A stretch of DNA of 64,000 bases, taken from assembly GCF_003992725.1 (NCBI RefSeq), contig NZ_RZNF01000002.1:620001-684000 (forward strand), given 5' to 3'. The DNA comes from Rhodomicrobium lacus (GTDB taxonomy: Bacteria; Pseudomonadota; Alphaproteobacteria; Rhizobiales; Rhodomicrobiaceae). Positions within the stretch are counted from its first letter, which is position 1, and each line of letters starts with the position of its first letter. The notes below the pieces were generated by a model that did not search any database, was not told the origin of the DNA, and saw only the letters and a program-made list of their open reading frames with translations. Made by a program: the position numbers and the translations under genes. Of this stretch, positions 43,707-52,994 are shown one piece after another.

Positions 43707-45707
43707 TTATCGCTTGAACCAGCCGCGGTTGCGGCCCTTGAACCAGTCGTTCCCGCCCGGTTCTTCCTGTTTCGGCTCCGGGGCGGGCTCCGGCGCAGTC
43801 TCTTTCGCGGCTTCGGACGCCGCCGCCGCCCGAACCGGTGCCGGTGACAGCAAATCGACAGCGCGCGCCTCTTCAGGCACGCCGCGCTCTTTCGCCAGCA
43901 CCGCCCAATCGTCCGCCGTCATGCGCGACAGGCCGAGATATTCGGCCAGCGCCATGTTGTAGACGCGGCAGTCGAGCCAGTGGTTTTCCTCGCGGAACTT
44001 GATCTTCCAGACCTTGCGATTGCGGCCCTTGAACTTCTCGTCGGCGACATATTCCGACGTGATCTGCCGGAAATACACCTCGTCGAGCCAGGTGCCGAAA
44101 TGGCAATAGCCGGGCGGGTCGATCTCTCGGCCCGCCTTCAGCCCGTCCTTGCGAAGGTCAGAGTAGAACGTGGCTTTCAGCGGCCACGTGCCGACCGACC
44201 ACTTCTGCGCGCCCTTCTTGATCTTCCTGCCGCCGTAGTCGATGTCCTGAAGCGTTGGCGATCCGAGCGCTGGGCGGCTCCAGCCGTCCTCGCCCTTCAG
44301 CGCCATTGCCCCGGGCCGATTGCGGCACCAGGTGTAGACCGTGTTCGTCTGATAGCCGCTGTCCACGCCGAACAGGTCGACGCGGCGGCGATTGCCGAAC
44401 GCGTCAGGATAGGTCCGCTCATACAAGTCGGTGAGCTTGGCGAAGGCGCCGCGCTCGGCGTCCGTCGTCTCGCCGTCGAGATACTGCACGTCAACAACCC
44501 AGCTCTGCCGGTCTGGCGCGATCGCCAACACCTCGACATAGATGCCGCGCATCTGCACGTCAGCCGATGCCACCAGCAAGAGAGCCTGCGGCGGGATGTG
44601 CCCGCGCGTGAGACCGTCTTCGCGCCGCTCCATCAGCCGTGTGTGATCAGGCGTGTCGGTGCGCAGCTCGTAGGGCAAGCCGAGCGTGAGGTTCCAGAAG
44701 CCTTTCTGCTTGGCCGGATCGTCCCCGGCCTCGATGAACTTCTTCGCGATCTCGTCCCATGGCACGAAGGGGCTCGACAACGCATCGAAATGGTAGCTGG
44801 GGAACTTCCCCGGCGCAGGCTCCAGCGCGATCCACTCGCCAGCGCGCACCAACGCGTTGCGCTCATGATATTCGATCACAGAACCGCAGCACGGCGCGAT
44901 GTAGTGAGCTTCGTAAGGGTAGACATCGTTGAACTTGAACCACTTGCGGTCAAACTCGAAAGTGAATTGCTCGCCGCAATGCGGGCAGGTCACATGCCAG
45001 AAGCGCTGATCTCCTGCGTCGAACTCGTCCGAGATGTAACAGGCACCCTTAAGCACCGGCGTCGAGATATTCAGCTCTTTCCAGTCTCCGCTCGCGAGAA
45101 AACTCGTGTAGCGGGCGCTGATCATCGCATGCGGCGAACCTTGCCCGTCGAGATCGTCCGGGTATTCGCTCGCCTCGTCCTTGAAGACCTTTTTCAGTGT
45201 CTTTGAGCGAAGATCTGCGGTCGACGTGGCGATCAGGCAGCTCAGAGAGCCGCCCGGATAGCGTTTCGTGTACGTCGTCGACCCTTGCGAGCTGCGCGAC
45301 TTCTGCGCCTGCACCTTTTCCTTGAGCGCCTTCGTCTCGCTGATTGCGAGGTTTAGTTTCTCGCTCAAAAATTCGCTCAATGCGCTGTCCGTCGGCTGCA
45401 CCACGGCCATGCGGCACGGATCACGGTCGATCGTGTGACCGATCCAGGCGATGCCGAGCGTCGTGAAGCCGGTCTGCGCGCTCTTCCGCACCACGACCTT
45501 GTTCACCGGGCAATCCGGTCCGAGCATGTCGAGCGGCTCGATCAGATAGGGCGTCAGATACGGGTCCCAAAGTTCACCGGCGCGCGGGCCGTCAGGCACC
45601 ATGAGATTTTCCCGTGCCCACTTTGAAGGCGGGATCGGCATCGGCGGCTCCAGGAGCTTCGCCAGCGTGCGCGCGACGATACGGAGGGCAGAGTGCTTGA
45701 ACTTCAT
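43707..45707 (-). CDS. Terminase large subunit, GpA family
   Basis: The 666-residue protein is the DNA-packaging ATPase and nuclease of the lambda gpA type. Visible parts are KVVVRKSAQTGFTTLGIAW (the Q-motif/Walker A region, about 70-88), DEASEYPDDLDGQG (Walker B, near 175), zinc-like CPHCGEQF and DVQMRGIYVEVLAIAPD, which starts the nuclease domain. It overlaps the small subunit by 4 bases. Confidence 0.95.
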   Translation of the reverse strand: MKFKHSALRIVARTLAKLLEPPMPIPPSKWARENLMVPDGPRAGELWDPYLTPYLIEPLDMLGPDCPVNKVVVRKSAQTGFTTLGIAWIGHTIDRDPCRMAVVQPTDSALSEFLSEKLNLAISETKALKEKVQAQKSRSSQGSTTYTKRYPGGSLSCLIATSTADLRSKTLKKVFKDEASEYPDDLDGQGSPHAMISARYTSFLASGDWKELNISTPVLKGACYISDEFDAGDQRFWHVTCPHCGEQFTFEFDRKWFKFNDVYPYEAHYIAPCCGSVIEYHERNALVRAGEWIALEPAPGKFPSYHFDALSSPFVPWDEIAKKFIEAGDDPAKQKGFWNLTLGLPYELRTDTPDHTRLMERREDGLTRGHIPPQALLLVASADVQMRGIYVEVLAIAPDRQSWVVDVQYLDGETTDAERGAFAKLTDLYERTYPDAFGNRRRVDLFGVDSGYQTNTVYTWCRNRPGAMALKGEDGWSRPALGSPTLQDIDYGGRKIKKGAQKWSVGTWPLKATFYSDLRKDGLKAGREIDPPGYCHFGTWLDEVYFRQITSEYVADEKFKGRNRKVWKIKFREENHWLDCRVYNMALAEYLGLSRMTADDWAVLAKERGVPEEARAVDLLSPAPVRAAAASEAAKETAPEPAPEPKQEEPGGNDWFKGRNRGWFKR

Positions 45708-46339
45708 TCCTCGCCCTGCCCTTCGGCCTCTGTCGCCTCCTGCGGCTCGTCTTTATCGAGCAGCCTCATCTCCTTCGCGAGCAACGCCCGCATGTCCCGC
45801 GCCACCGTCTTCAGAAAGGCCCGCGCCCCGTTCACGCCATCCTTCGCCACCGCCGCAGCCAGATCGTCTGCGCGTGTCGGGAGCTGCTCGAAAGCACGGG
45901 TCAGTGCCTCGGCGCAGCGCACCATCGCCGCCTCGATATCCTCGATCGGCAGCAGATTGCCGAGCCGTTCTTCGAGCTTCAGTTTCGCGAGGTCGGCCTC
46001 GTAGGCCATGCGGCGAGCCTGCTCGCGCGCCAGCACGTGATCGCCGCCGGTCGCGGGAGCGGGTTCACCCTGTTCCTGCGCGCGGATAGAGGCTTTCGTC
46101 GCCGCGCCCAGCTCTTTGGCCGCGTCGCCAGTTTCGCCGACGGCCCTATCGTAGGCAGCCAGATTGACGAGCTTCGCCCGCCCGGGGCCAGGACGCGTCT
46201 CGATCAGCCCGTCGCGGACGAGCTTGGCCACCCGCTCGGAAATCGTCTGCTTCGTGACGCCCTTGCGGGCCGCCAGATCGGAGACGCTGACCCACAAGCC
46301 AGCGCCGACTGGCTCTTGCGTGTCAGCCGTCAGGTTCAT
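45704..46339 (-). CDS. Terminase small subunit (DNA-binding)
   Basis: The 211-residue protein has an N-terminal winged helix (WVSVSDLAARKGVTKQTISE, about 15-60) and a long charged helical middle with EQARRMAYEADLAKLKLEER, as in Nu1-like small terminases that bind the packaging site. The acidic C-terminus probably contacts the large subunit. It is translationally coupled to the large subunit. Confidence 0.85.
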   Translation of the reverse strand: MNLTADTQEPVGAGLWVSVSDLAARKGVTKQTISERVAKLVRDGLIETRPGPGRAKLVNLAAYDRAVGETGDAAKELGAATKASIRAQEQGEPAPATGGDHVLAREQARRMAYEADLAKLKLEERLGNLLPIEDIEAAMVRCAEALTRAFEQLPTRADDLAAAVAKDGVNGARAFLKTVARDMRALLAKEMRLLDKDEPQEATEAEGQGEE

Positions 46340-46526
46340 GATGTCAGCCGTGTAAGGTCAGTTAAACTTGAAATCGGCTAGCGCTATTTCGGGGCGGCGT
46401 GCCGTTCGCCCCCATGGGAAGGGGCGAGAGGGACCCGCGCATGTGGCATATAGGCCACTGTGGCATGCCTGCCACACACCAAAAAGGGTGGCGCGACCGC
46501 AACAGTTGCGCGAAAGCCACAGTTTT

Positions 46527-46850
46527 CTAGGCGCGGGCCGCCCCGAAGGGCCACCAGAGCCGCACGAGATAGCCCAGCGTGGACGGCTCGCGCCGCTCCG
46601 GCTCGGCAGGCCTCGACAGCAGCCATGTCGTAGCGTCCAGCGTGGCGAGCAGCCAGTTGGCTACAACCCGGCCACGCTCTGTCAGAGCGTAGCTGCCAGC
46701 ATCGCCGAGGCTTTCAAGCAGCCCGTCGTCGACGAGCTGCCGCGCCTGCGCAAGACCAGCCTCGTCGACGGTCACTACTCGCCCGGTGTAGGCCGCCTGG
46801 GCAATCGCCCATAGGTGGAAGGGTTCGTACCCATAGATATCCGTTGCCAT
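46527..46850 (-). CDS. Hypothetical phage protein with winged-helix-like core
   Basis: The 107-residue protein contains ARQLVDDGLLESLGDAGSYALTERGR as separate parts of a winged-helix-like helix and wing, followed by a helix and a Trp-rich end (LVRLWWPFG). It may bind DNA, but no family is recognised. The 187 bases between this gene and the small terminase hold no supported gene. Confidence 0.62.
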   Translation of the reverse strand: MATDIYGYEPFHLWAIAQAAYTGRVVTVDEAGLAQARQLVDDGLLESLGDAGSYALTERGRVVANWLLATLDATTWLLSRPAEPERREPSTLGYLVRLWWPFGAARA

Positions 46851-46863
46851 GTCGATCCCTCCA

Positions 46864-47451
46864 TCAGAGCTTGAGCAGGCGTTTCAGTTCATGTTCAGTG
46901 CGTTTCGGCAGTTCGGCCGCAACCGTGCGCTGGAACGCCGCTTCCGACGCGTCCTTCACGATTTCCTTCGGGATCGCGGGGCCATAGAGCGGCCTGATCG
47001 GCAGCCATGAGCGGTTCTTGCCGACGCGGATCACGCTGCCATCGGTGCGGCGGATGCGCTTGTAGACGTTGCCCGCGAACTTCCCGCGCGGCGCGATGAA
47101 CGTGCCCTTGAACAGGGTTGACTTCGCCCAGGGGGCAGCGACGACGCCAGCGCCAGTCTGCTTGGCGCCGAATTCCTTCAGCCGCGCATATTTGCCTCGC
47201 GCGTCGATCCGCGCCTGCAACGTCGCCTCGTTCGCCGACCATTGCGCCGTCGCGGCCTTGATGACCCCGTATTTGTGCCCCGTCTGCTTGACGAGCGCGC
47301 GACGCACCTGCGTCAGAGTTTTGCCCGTCGAGTGATTGACCGCGCGAGCGAGAGCCGCGCGCATCTTCGGCTCGGACAGCATCGCCACCGTGGCGATCAC
47401 CGTCGCCGTGCCGGGCTGCGACGCAGCGATCCTGATCGTGCCCCGCGCCAT
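46864..47451 (-). CDS. Minor tail protein Z-like phage protein
   Basis: The 195-residue basic protein resembles the lambda gpZ-like minor tail family: SEPKMRAALARAVNHSTGKT, then VRRALVKQTGHKYGVIKAAT and LPIRPLYGPAIPKEIVKDAS near the end. It is far from the other tail genes, between terminase and replication genes, so the role may differ. The start has an ordinary context. Confidence 0.68.
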   Translation of the reverse strand: MARGTIRIAASQPGTATVIATVAMLSEPKMRAALARAVNHSTGKTLTQVRRALVKQTGHKYGVIKAATAQWSANEATLQARIDARGKYARLKEFGAKQTGAGVVAAPWAKSTLFKGTFIAPRGKFAGNVYKRIRRTDGSVIRVGKNRSWLPIRPLYGPAIPKEIVKDASEAAFQRTVAAELPKRTEHELKRLLKL

Positions 47452-47463
47452 GCGACCCGCCCA

Positions 47464-47500
47464 TAAAAAAACGCCCCGGAGCGGCTGCTCGGAGGCGTTG
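47464..47500 (-). terminator. Intrinsic terminator after the gene at 47558-48337
   Basis: On the minus strand, AACGCCTCCGAGC pairs (one mismatch, one wobble) with GCTCCGGGGCGTT, followed directly by a run of T. It separates the unknown replication-side gene from the gpZ-like gene. Confidence 0.75.
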
Positions 47501-47557
47501 TCTAACCCTTTTGGTGGATGATTTGCTTGTAGTCACAATAGGGTTTTGTGTCAAATC

Positions 47558-48337
47558 TTATTTTTTCCGTTTTTGTTTCAATGGCTTGCGGGCGTTTTTC
47601 ATGGGCACAAAATCGCCTTCCAGCACGCGCTTCGCCTGTTTCGCCTCGATCCACGGTTCGGCGGGGACGTCCGGCCCCGTCACCTCGAAGCCTTCGAGCG
47701 CACCGTCAAGCTGCGCGGCCAGGGTAGCCAGCGCAGCATGCCAGACGAGATAGACCGCACGAGCGTGCATGACTTCTTCCGCGCTTGTCGCGCCGATATG
47801 CGACTTGCGTCCGCGTCCGCCGCGATTGCCGGTCGTCACCGCCTCCGCCCAATCCTCATAGGCCTCAGGCCGAGTACCCGCCTTCGCGTGCACGATCACC
47901 AAAACCGCCGAGCACGCCTGCTCGACACGGACCGGCAGCGGCTCGACATTGCCGAAGGTAACGGCTGGCACGCGCCACCATGCGCCATTCCTCTGCTCGA
48001 CTATCTGCCCCTCACGGTCGAGCCGCTCCCTGTCCCAGATTTCGACCTGATCGAGATCCGCCCATTCGAGCCACATATCCGCAAGCGACAGCACCGCGTC
48101 GTGAGCGATCAGCGCGTCGTCGGGCGACGAACGCGAAACCGCCCCCAATGTCCGCGCGGCAAATCCCGAATTATCGACGCGCACACCCAGCACCGCCGTC
48201 GCGCCAAGAACCGACGCCGTGCTAACCTGAGGACCGCGCGCCGAAAAGCCGCCAGCCGCTTGCCGGTCCACCTTCTGCACGCGATAGGCCCAGTCCAGCA
48301 GCTTCTCGATGTCGATGATTTCCTTCGTCCGTGCCAT
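47558..48337 (-). CDS. Hypothetical phage protein
   Basis: I placed the start at ATG 48337 (MARTKEIIDIEKLLDWAYRV), giving 259 residues; the frame is open 20 codons further but without a start context. It includes VQKVDRQAAGGFSARGP, a central VLSLADMWLEWADLDQVEIW and a basic tail (KNARKPLKQKRKK). No domain is recognised. It lies after the GCGAGGGT cluster and is transcribed away from the D5 helicase gene, so it may be part of the replication unit. Confidence 0.68.
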   Translation of the reverse strand: MARTKEIIDIEKLLDWAYRVQKVDRQAAGGFSARGPQVSTASVLGATAVLGVRVDNSGFAARTLGAVSRSSPDDALIAHDAVLSLADMWLEWADLDQVEIWDRERLDREGQIVEQRNGAWWRVPAVTFGNVEPLPVRVEQACSAVLVIVHAKAGTRPEAYEDWAEAVTTGNRGGRGRKSHIGATSAEEVMHARAVYLVWHAALATLAAQLDGALEGFEVTGPDVPAEPWIEAKQAKRVLEGDFVPMKNARKPLKQKRKK

Positions 48338-48360
48338 GTTTGGTCCTATTTTTGTGTCCC

Positions 48361-48642
48361 GCGAGGGTGCGAGGGTTGCGCGAGGATCAACGAACAACCC
48401 TCGCGCCCTTTTTCCCTTTTTGTTTCAGACTGTTATTTGCTTTTTGCGAGGGTGCGAGGCTTGTCTCTATAATGTGTAAGAAAAAAACGGCTATAGCCTT
48501 CGCCCGAAGCCCCTTTTTCCTTACGTACGTACGCGCGACAAGCCTCGCAACCCTCGCAAAAACGCTAAAACAACTGCGCAATTAATGCTTTATGAGCTGC
48601 GAGGGTTCAGCTATCACCCTCGCGTAAGTCTCGCACCCTCGC
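48361..48642. repeat. Cluster of eight GCGAGGGT boxes, iteron-like
   Basis: Perfect copies of GCGAGGGT lie at 48361, 48369, 48446 and 48599 on the plus strand and at 48397, 48550, 48616 and 48635 on the minus strand. The first two abut. A 24-base near-perfect inverted repeat (48441-48464 with 48538-48562, one extra A) surrounds a 73-base centre with GTACGTACG. The cluster fills the 350-base gap between the D5 helicase gene and its neighbour. Such boxes suit a replication origin or a cooperative operator. Confidence 0.75.
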
Positions 48643-48688
48643 GGCACTGTTTTACAAAATTGCGCAAATCGGCGCCTTCGAGCGAGGA

Positions 48689-50413
48689 TCAATGCTCATC
48701 CTCCCGATGCGGGGGCTGCGGGTCGCCTTCCGGGATCCAGTCGAGCGTCACATCCATCCACTGCCGGATGCGCTTATCCTCGCGTATGAACCCTTTTTGC
48801 TTCATGGCTTTGGAGAAGGATGTTTCTGACCAGGGCTTGATCGCATTGGAGGCGCAGTACTTTGCGAAGGCGGTGTACATCGCGCGAGCCTGCACCTGGG
48901 CGCCCGGGAGAGGCTTCACGCAATCTCGGATGAAAGCCCCAACGGGATCGCTATCCTCGCGATGGCTTTGCGTTAGCCCACGAACCGCGGGCGGCTCGAG
49001 CAGCCCTTCCGTGAGAAAGATCCGTGCCCCTTCGATCAGCCAGTTCAGGACGCCAGCGGCCTCTTCCATGAACTCCCCGACCACTTCGGGCAGCGGTCTC
49101 TGTTCGGCCTCAGTGAGCGTCACGGGCCAGTGAAGGAACTTCATGCGCCGCCAAATGCCCTTGTCGAGGCCTCCGATCTGCGGCAGTTCGTTACCCGACA
49201 TGAAGGGGATGAGCTCCGGAATCAGATCGAAAAAGCCCTTGTTCAAGTGCCGCACGGGGATCGGCTCCGAGCCTGTCACGGTCTTGATCAGCCCCTCGCG
49301 CAGGGGTGAACCGCGCGGAAGCTCGGCGATAGCGACGAACCGCTTGCCAGCAAGGCGCGCGAAATCAGGATTTGGTCTATCTCCGGCCTGCTCTTGCGTT
49401 CCCGTGATGCTTTCCGGCTTCAGACGCCCGGCATAGTCGCCAATGATCCGGGCCATGGTCTCCATCCAGACTGATTTGCCATTGGCGCCATCACCATAGA
49501 GAAAAATCAGACATTGCGTGGAGGCGCCGCCGAGCAGACCACGCCCGGCAGCAACTTGCAGGTATCGCCGCTGTGCATCGTCCGGCTGGAAACGCTCCAT
49601 AAACGCCAAAAAACGCGGTGCCGTCGCCTTCGGATCGTAGGAGCATGCCGCCATTTTCGAGATGCGGTCCTCCCGCCGATGCGGATCGAGGCGCACGCTC
49701 GCGACTTTCCGCCTCACCATGCGCACGACGTCCGGATCGGGGCATTCGAGATCTTCCTCCTCGATCTCCTTCACCTCGAAAACAAGCGTCCCGTTCTGGA
49801 CGTTGCATTTCAGCGGGTCCGCATCGAGGGCTGCGGGAGTGACAGTGATATGGGGCACCGCTTGCTGGATCATCGCCACCGTTCGGGCGCGGTTGCCGCA
49901 ACTGATGCCGAACTTCACCCGCCCCGCTCGACGCTTTTCGAGCGCGGTTTCGGCAGCCGCGCCAAGCGCGAGCACCATCTTTTCCTCGGCCGAGAGGCTT
50001 TCTTCCTCTCGGGCCTTCAGCGGCGCCGCCCGCTCAATCTGAATGCGCACGATCTCCGGCACCGGCAGATAGCGGTGTTCCAGCTTGATCATCTTCGCGG
50101 TTTGCTGTGCACAGCGCTCGGCCTCGTGGTCGCCCCCCTCAAATTCCCAGCGGCGCCCGTCCCAAAAGTGCATACCGACCTGGTTCACATTGAGCAGTCG
50201 GTCGCCATAGAGGTTGAGCAGCCGCCTCGCGTTGTCCGTGTCATTCTGGTCGAGCACGGCATTACCCGCGATCATGTCGAGCGTGATGCCCGGCGGCAGG
50301 CCGCCATAATCGTCGCCACCAAGCTCGGCCGCGTCGCAGCCATAATCGTCTTCTTCGAGCGAGCCCTCGACGATATCGGCAATGTGCTTGTTCGGATCGG
50401 TCGAGCCGGTCAT
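48689..50413 (-). CDS. D5/P4-type phage primase-helicase (SF3)
   Basis: The 574-residue protein has a D5-like N-terminal part with MIAGNAVLDQNDTDNARRLL and a superfamily 3 helicase domain (about 285-480) with Walker A GDGANGKS, Walker B-like FVAIAELPRG and sensor FMSGNELP, followed by RRMKFLHWP. The C-terminal D5-type winged part contains WSETSFSKAMKQKGFIRED. It drives phage DNA unwinding at the origin. Its start overlaps the helicase-methyltransferase gene by 4 bases. Confidence 0.9.
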   Translation of the reverse strand: MTGSTDPNKHIADIVEGSLEEDDYGCDAAELGGDDYGGLPPGITLDMIAGNAVLDQNDTDNARRLLNLYGDRLLNVNQVGMHFWDGRRWEFEGGDHEAERCAQQTAKMIKLEHRYLPVPEIVRIQIERAAPLKAREEESLSAEEKMVLALGAAAETALEKRRAGRVKFGISCGNRARTVAMIQQAVPHITVTPAALDADPLKCNVQNGTLVFEVKEIEEEDLECPDPDVVRMVRRKVASVRLDPHRREDRISKMAACSYDPKATAPRFLAFMERFQPDDAQRRYLQVAAGRGLLGGASTQCLIFLYGDGANGKSVWMETMARIIGDYAGRLKPESITGTQEQAGDRPNPDFARLAGKRFVAIAELPRGSPLREGLIKTVTGSEPIPVRHLNKGFFDLIPELIPFMSGNELPQIGGLDKGIWRRMKFLHWPVTLTEAEQRPLPEVVGEFMEEAAGVLNWLIEGARIFLTEGLLEPPAVRGLTQSHREDSDPVGAFIRDCVKPLPGAQVQARAMYTAFAKYCASNAIKPWSETSFSKAMKQKGFIREDKRIRQWMDVTLDWIPEGDPQPPHREDEH

Positions 50414-52994
50414 GCCGCCTCCGCGATCTCGTCGCGCGCGGCATCGAGTGCTGCGAACAGGTTCGGCACATCGAGTGCCCGCGCTTCCGCCTCGACATAT
50501 TTCACGCCGTCGAGGAAGTAGCGGTGGTTCAACTCGTTGCCCCAGCCGATGCGCCCGAATTTCACGGCGCGCATCGGCACCGTCATCAGTCCGCCGAACG
50601 GGTCGAACACGACTTCACCGGGCATCGACCACTGGTTGATCGCCCGGTCGACGATGTCGAATTGCAGCGGGCAAAGATGCATTTCCTTGCCCTTCGCGGC
50701 TTGCAGCGTGTTCGCGGAAAGCATGCGCGTGATATCGGTCCACACGTCGGGGTGCCGCGAGTGCGGCGGCAGGAGCATGAAGTCTGCCGGCAGCCTCCCG
50801 CGCTCTTCGAGTGCTTCAGCGATCTGCACGTGGTGCTCGAAATCGTAGACGGTTTCGAGCGAGAACTTCTTCCAGATCTTGTAAACATCGCTCGCGCCGA
50901 ACCCCACGATCTCGTCGGCGGTGATCAGTCGGTTGCCGCTCGACCGCGTGTAGGCGTGCGCATCGAGCTGCCAACGCGCGCGGCTATATCCGTTCGGGTG
51001 CTGCCAGTGCGCTGCCGTCCCGGTTTCGCGGTCCTCATCAACGCGCCATTTCTTGTCCTTCACCACGGGCGAGTCGGCATAGCCGTTCGACCGATCAGAC
51101 GGCGGCTTGCGAAACAGCAGGAGCTTCTCCGGCACGCCGAAGCCCATGCGAGAGCCGTCTTTGCACTGCTCGGTCCAGCCCAGCCGATAGGTCTGGTTGT
51201 TCTCGCGCACCACGTCCGTGGTGATCACTTTCTCGCCGAGAAACGCGAACCCGTGCTTCCGAAACCCCGCAATGCAGTCATAGGAGAAGGTGCTGAGCGT
51301 TTGAAAGCCGAAGCCGGACACGCCGCCTGGAATGATCCGATCCTTCACATGGATCGCGGCAAGCCGCCCCGGCTGAAGCACGCGGAACAGTTCCGGGATC
51401 AGATAATCCATCTGCGCCCAGAAATGCGCATCGTCGTTCGTGTGCCCGAAATCGTTGTAGGAAGGCGAATATTCGTACTGCGTCGAGAACGGGATCGAGG
51501 TCACGATCAGCCCGACGCTGGCCTCCGGTATGCGCGCCGTCTCTTCGACCGTGTCGGCATTTACGAGCCGATAGCGCTCGGCCGAGACTTCGATCCGCTT
51601 GCAGCCGAGAGAGCGCTGCAACGCGTCCGCCATGGCGGCGTGGCTCAACCCGTAGTCCTTGATGATCTGGCTCATGCGCGCCACCATTTGATTGTGCTGA
51701 TCCCACTTGCGCTTCAGCGTGCGCAAGATTTCGCGCTCGCTCTCGGCGTAGATGATCGTGATCTCGACAGGCCACTCCTGCAGGAATCGCTGGATGCGAT
51801 GGATCGCCTGGATGAAATCGTTGAATTTGAAGCCGATGCCGAGAAACACGGCCTTGTGGCAATGGCGCTGGAAGTTGCAGCCCGATCCGGCGATGACGGG
51901 TTTTGCCGAGAGATACTTGAATTTGCCGTTAGAGAACTCGACGATGCATTGCTCACGCTGGTCGAGGTCCTGCGAGCCATAGACCGAAACGACGCCAGGC
52001 ACGGCCGCGTCGATCGCGTGCCGCTCCGCTTCGAGATCGTGCCAGATGAGGTAATGGCTTTCGGGATCGTCAGCGAGGATCGTCTTCAAGGCTTCGACGC
52101 GCGCGGGCAGCGTCTCGCGCTTCTCCCGCGCCGCATCCTGCAAGCCCATCGCCGCGTCGCGGAGCAGCATGAACTGCCCACCTCGATCGGCGTCCTTCGC
52201 GCGCAGATCGCTCTGCACCTCGCGGTAATGCACCGTCATCGGCGGGAGGTTATAGCCTTCATCCGAGAAACCGAGATCGCTCGGCCGCTGGATGAACAGC
52301 GCCCACGACGCCACCCACAGCCAGAACTCTTCCTCCTTGTGCGGGTGAAGGGTGAGCTTGTCGGCCTTCTCGGAATTGCGCTTGAAGAACCGCGTCTTCG
52401 CCTCGCCGACATCCATGATGCCGAGAAACGCCGCGTAGGCGAGCAGCTCGATATAGTCGTTCGGCGAGGGCGTCGCGGTTGCCACGAACTTGTATGTCAC
52501 GGCGTCGAACAACCGCATGAACTCGCGGAAGGTCTTCGTGCCGCCAAAGCCGCGCAGGCAACTCGCCTCGTCGAGCGAGACCACGGGAACTGCGTCGGGT
52601 CGATCTTGCCGTCGCGCACCGTCTCGTAGTTGGTCAGATAAACGCCGGTCGGTCCCGCCTCGTCGACGCTCCGGATGAAGCGGACACAGATTCCCATGTC
52701 GGCCGCGTCGCGTAAAAATTCCTGCCGGACGCCAAGCGGAATAACGATCAGCCCCCGGGTCCCAGTGGCCCGCGCGATCGCGTCCACCACGGACAGTTGC
52801 ACGCGCGTCTTGCCAAGACCGAAGGCGGCGAACAGCGCACGGCGCCCGCCGTCGATCATCCACCGCGCGGCGGCGGCCTGATGCGGCTTGAGCGAGGGAT
52901 GCGGCGCGAAGGGAATGGTTTCCGCCCCCTCGCTCTGCCCCGCAAACGGGATTTTTGCCCGCAGGAAGTCGTGGTAGGAGAGGCGGTTGCTCAT
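50410..52994 (-). pseudogene. SNF2/DEAD-type helicase fused to adenine/cytosine-N4 DNA methyltransferase, frameshifted
   Basis: The N-terminal helicase (ATG 52994) reads KPHQAAAARWMIDGGRRALF, then FGLGKTR (Walker A) and IVIPLGVRQEFL as far as about 52587. There the frame must change by one base at a CCC run, after which VVSLDEAS (motif II) and VTYKFVATATPSPNDYIELL continue. The C-terminal methyltransferase holds TSIPFSTQYEY (motif IV, TSPPY-like) and VFDPFGGLMTVPMRAVKFGR (motif I region). One missing C would restore 861 residues. Such fusions occur in phages and combine remodelling with self-methylation. It may be a true mutation or a sequencing error. Confidence 0.82.
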
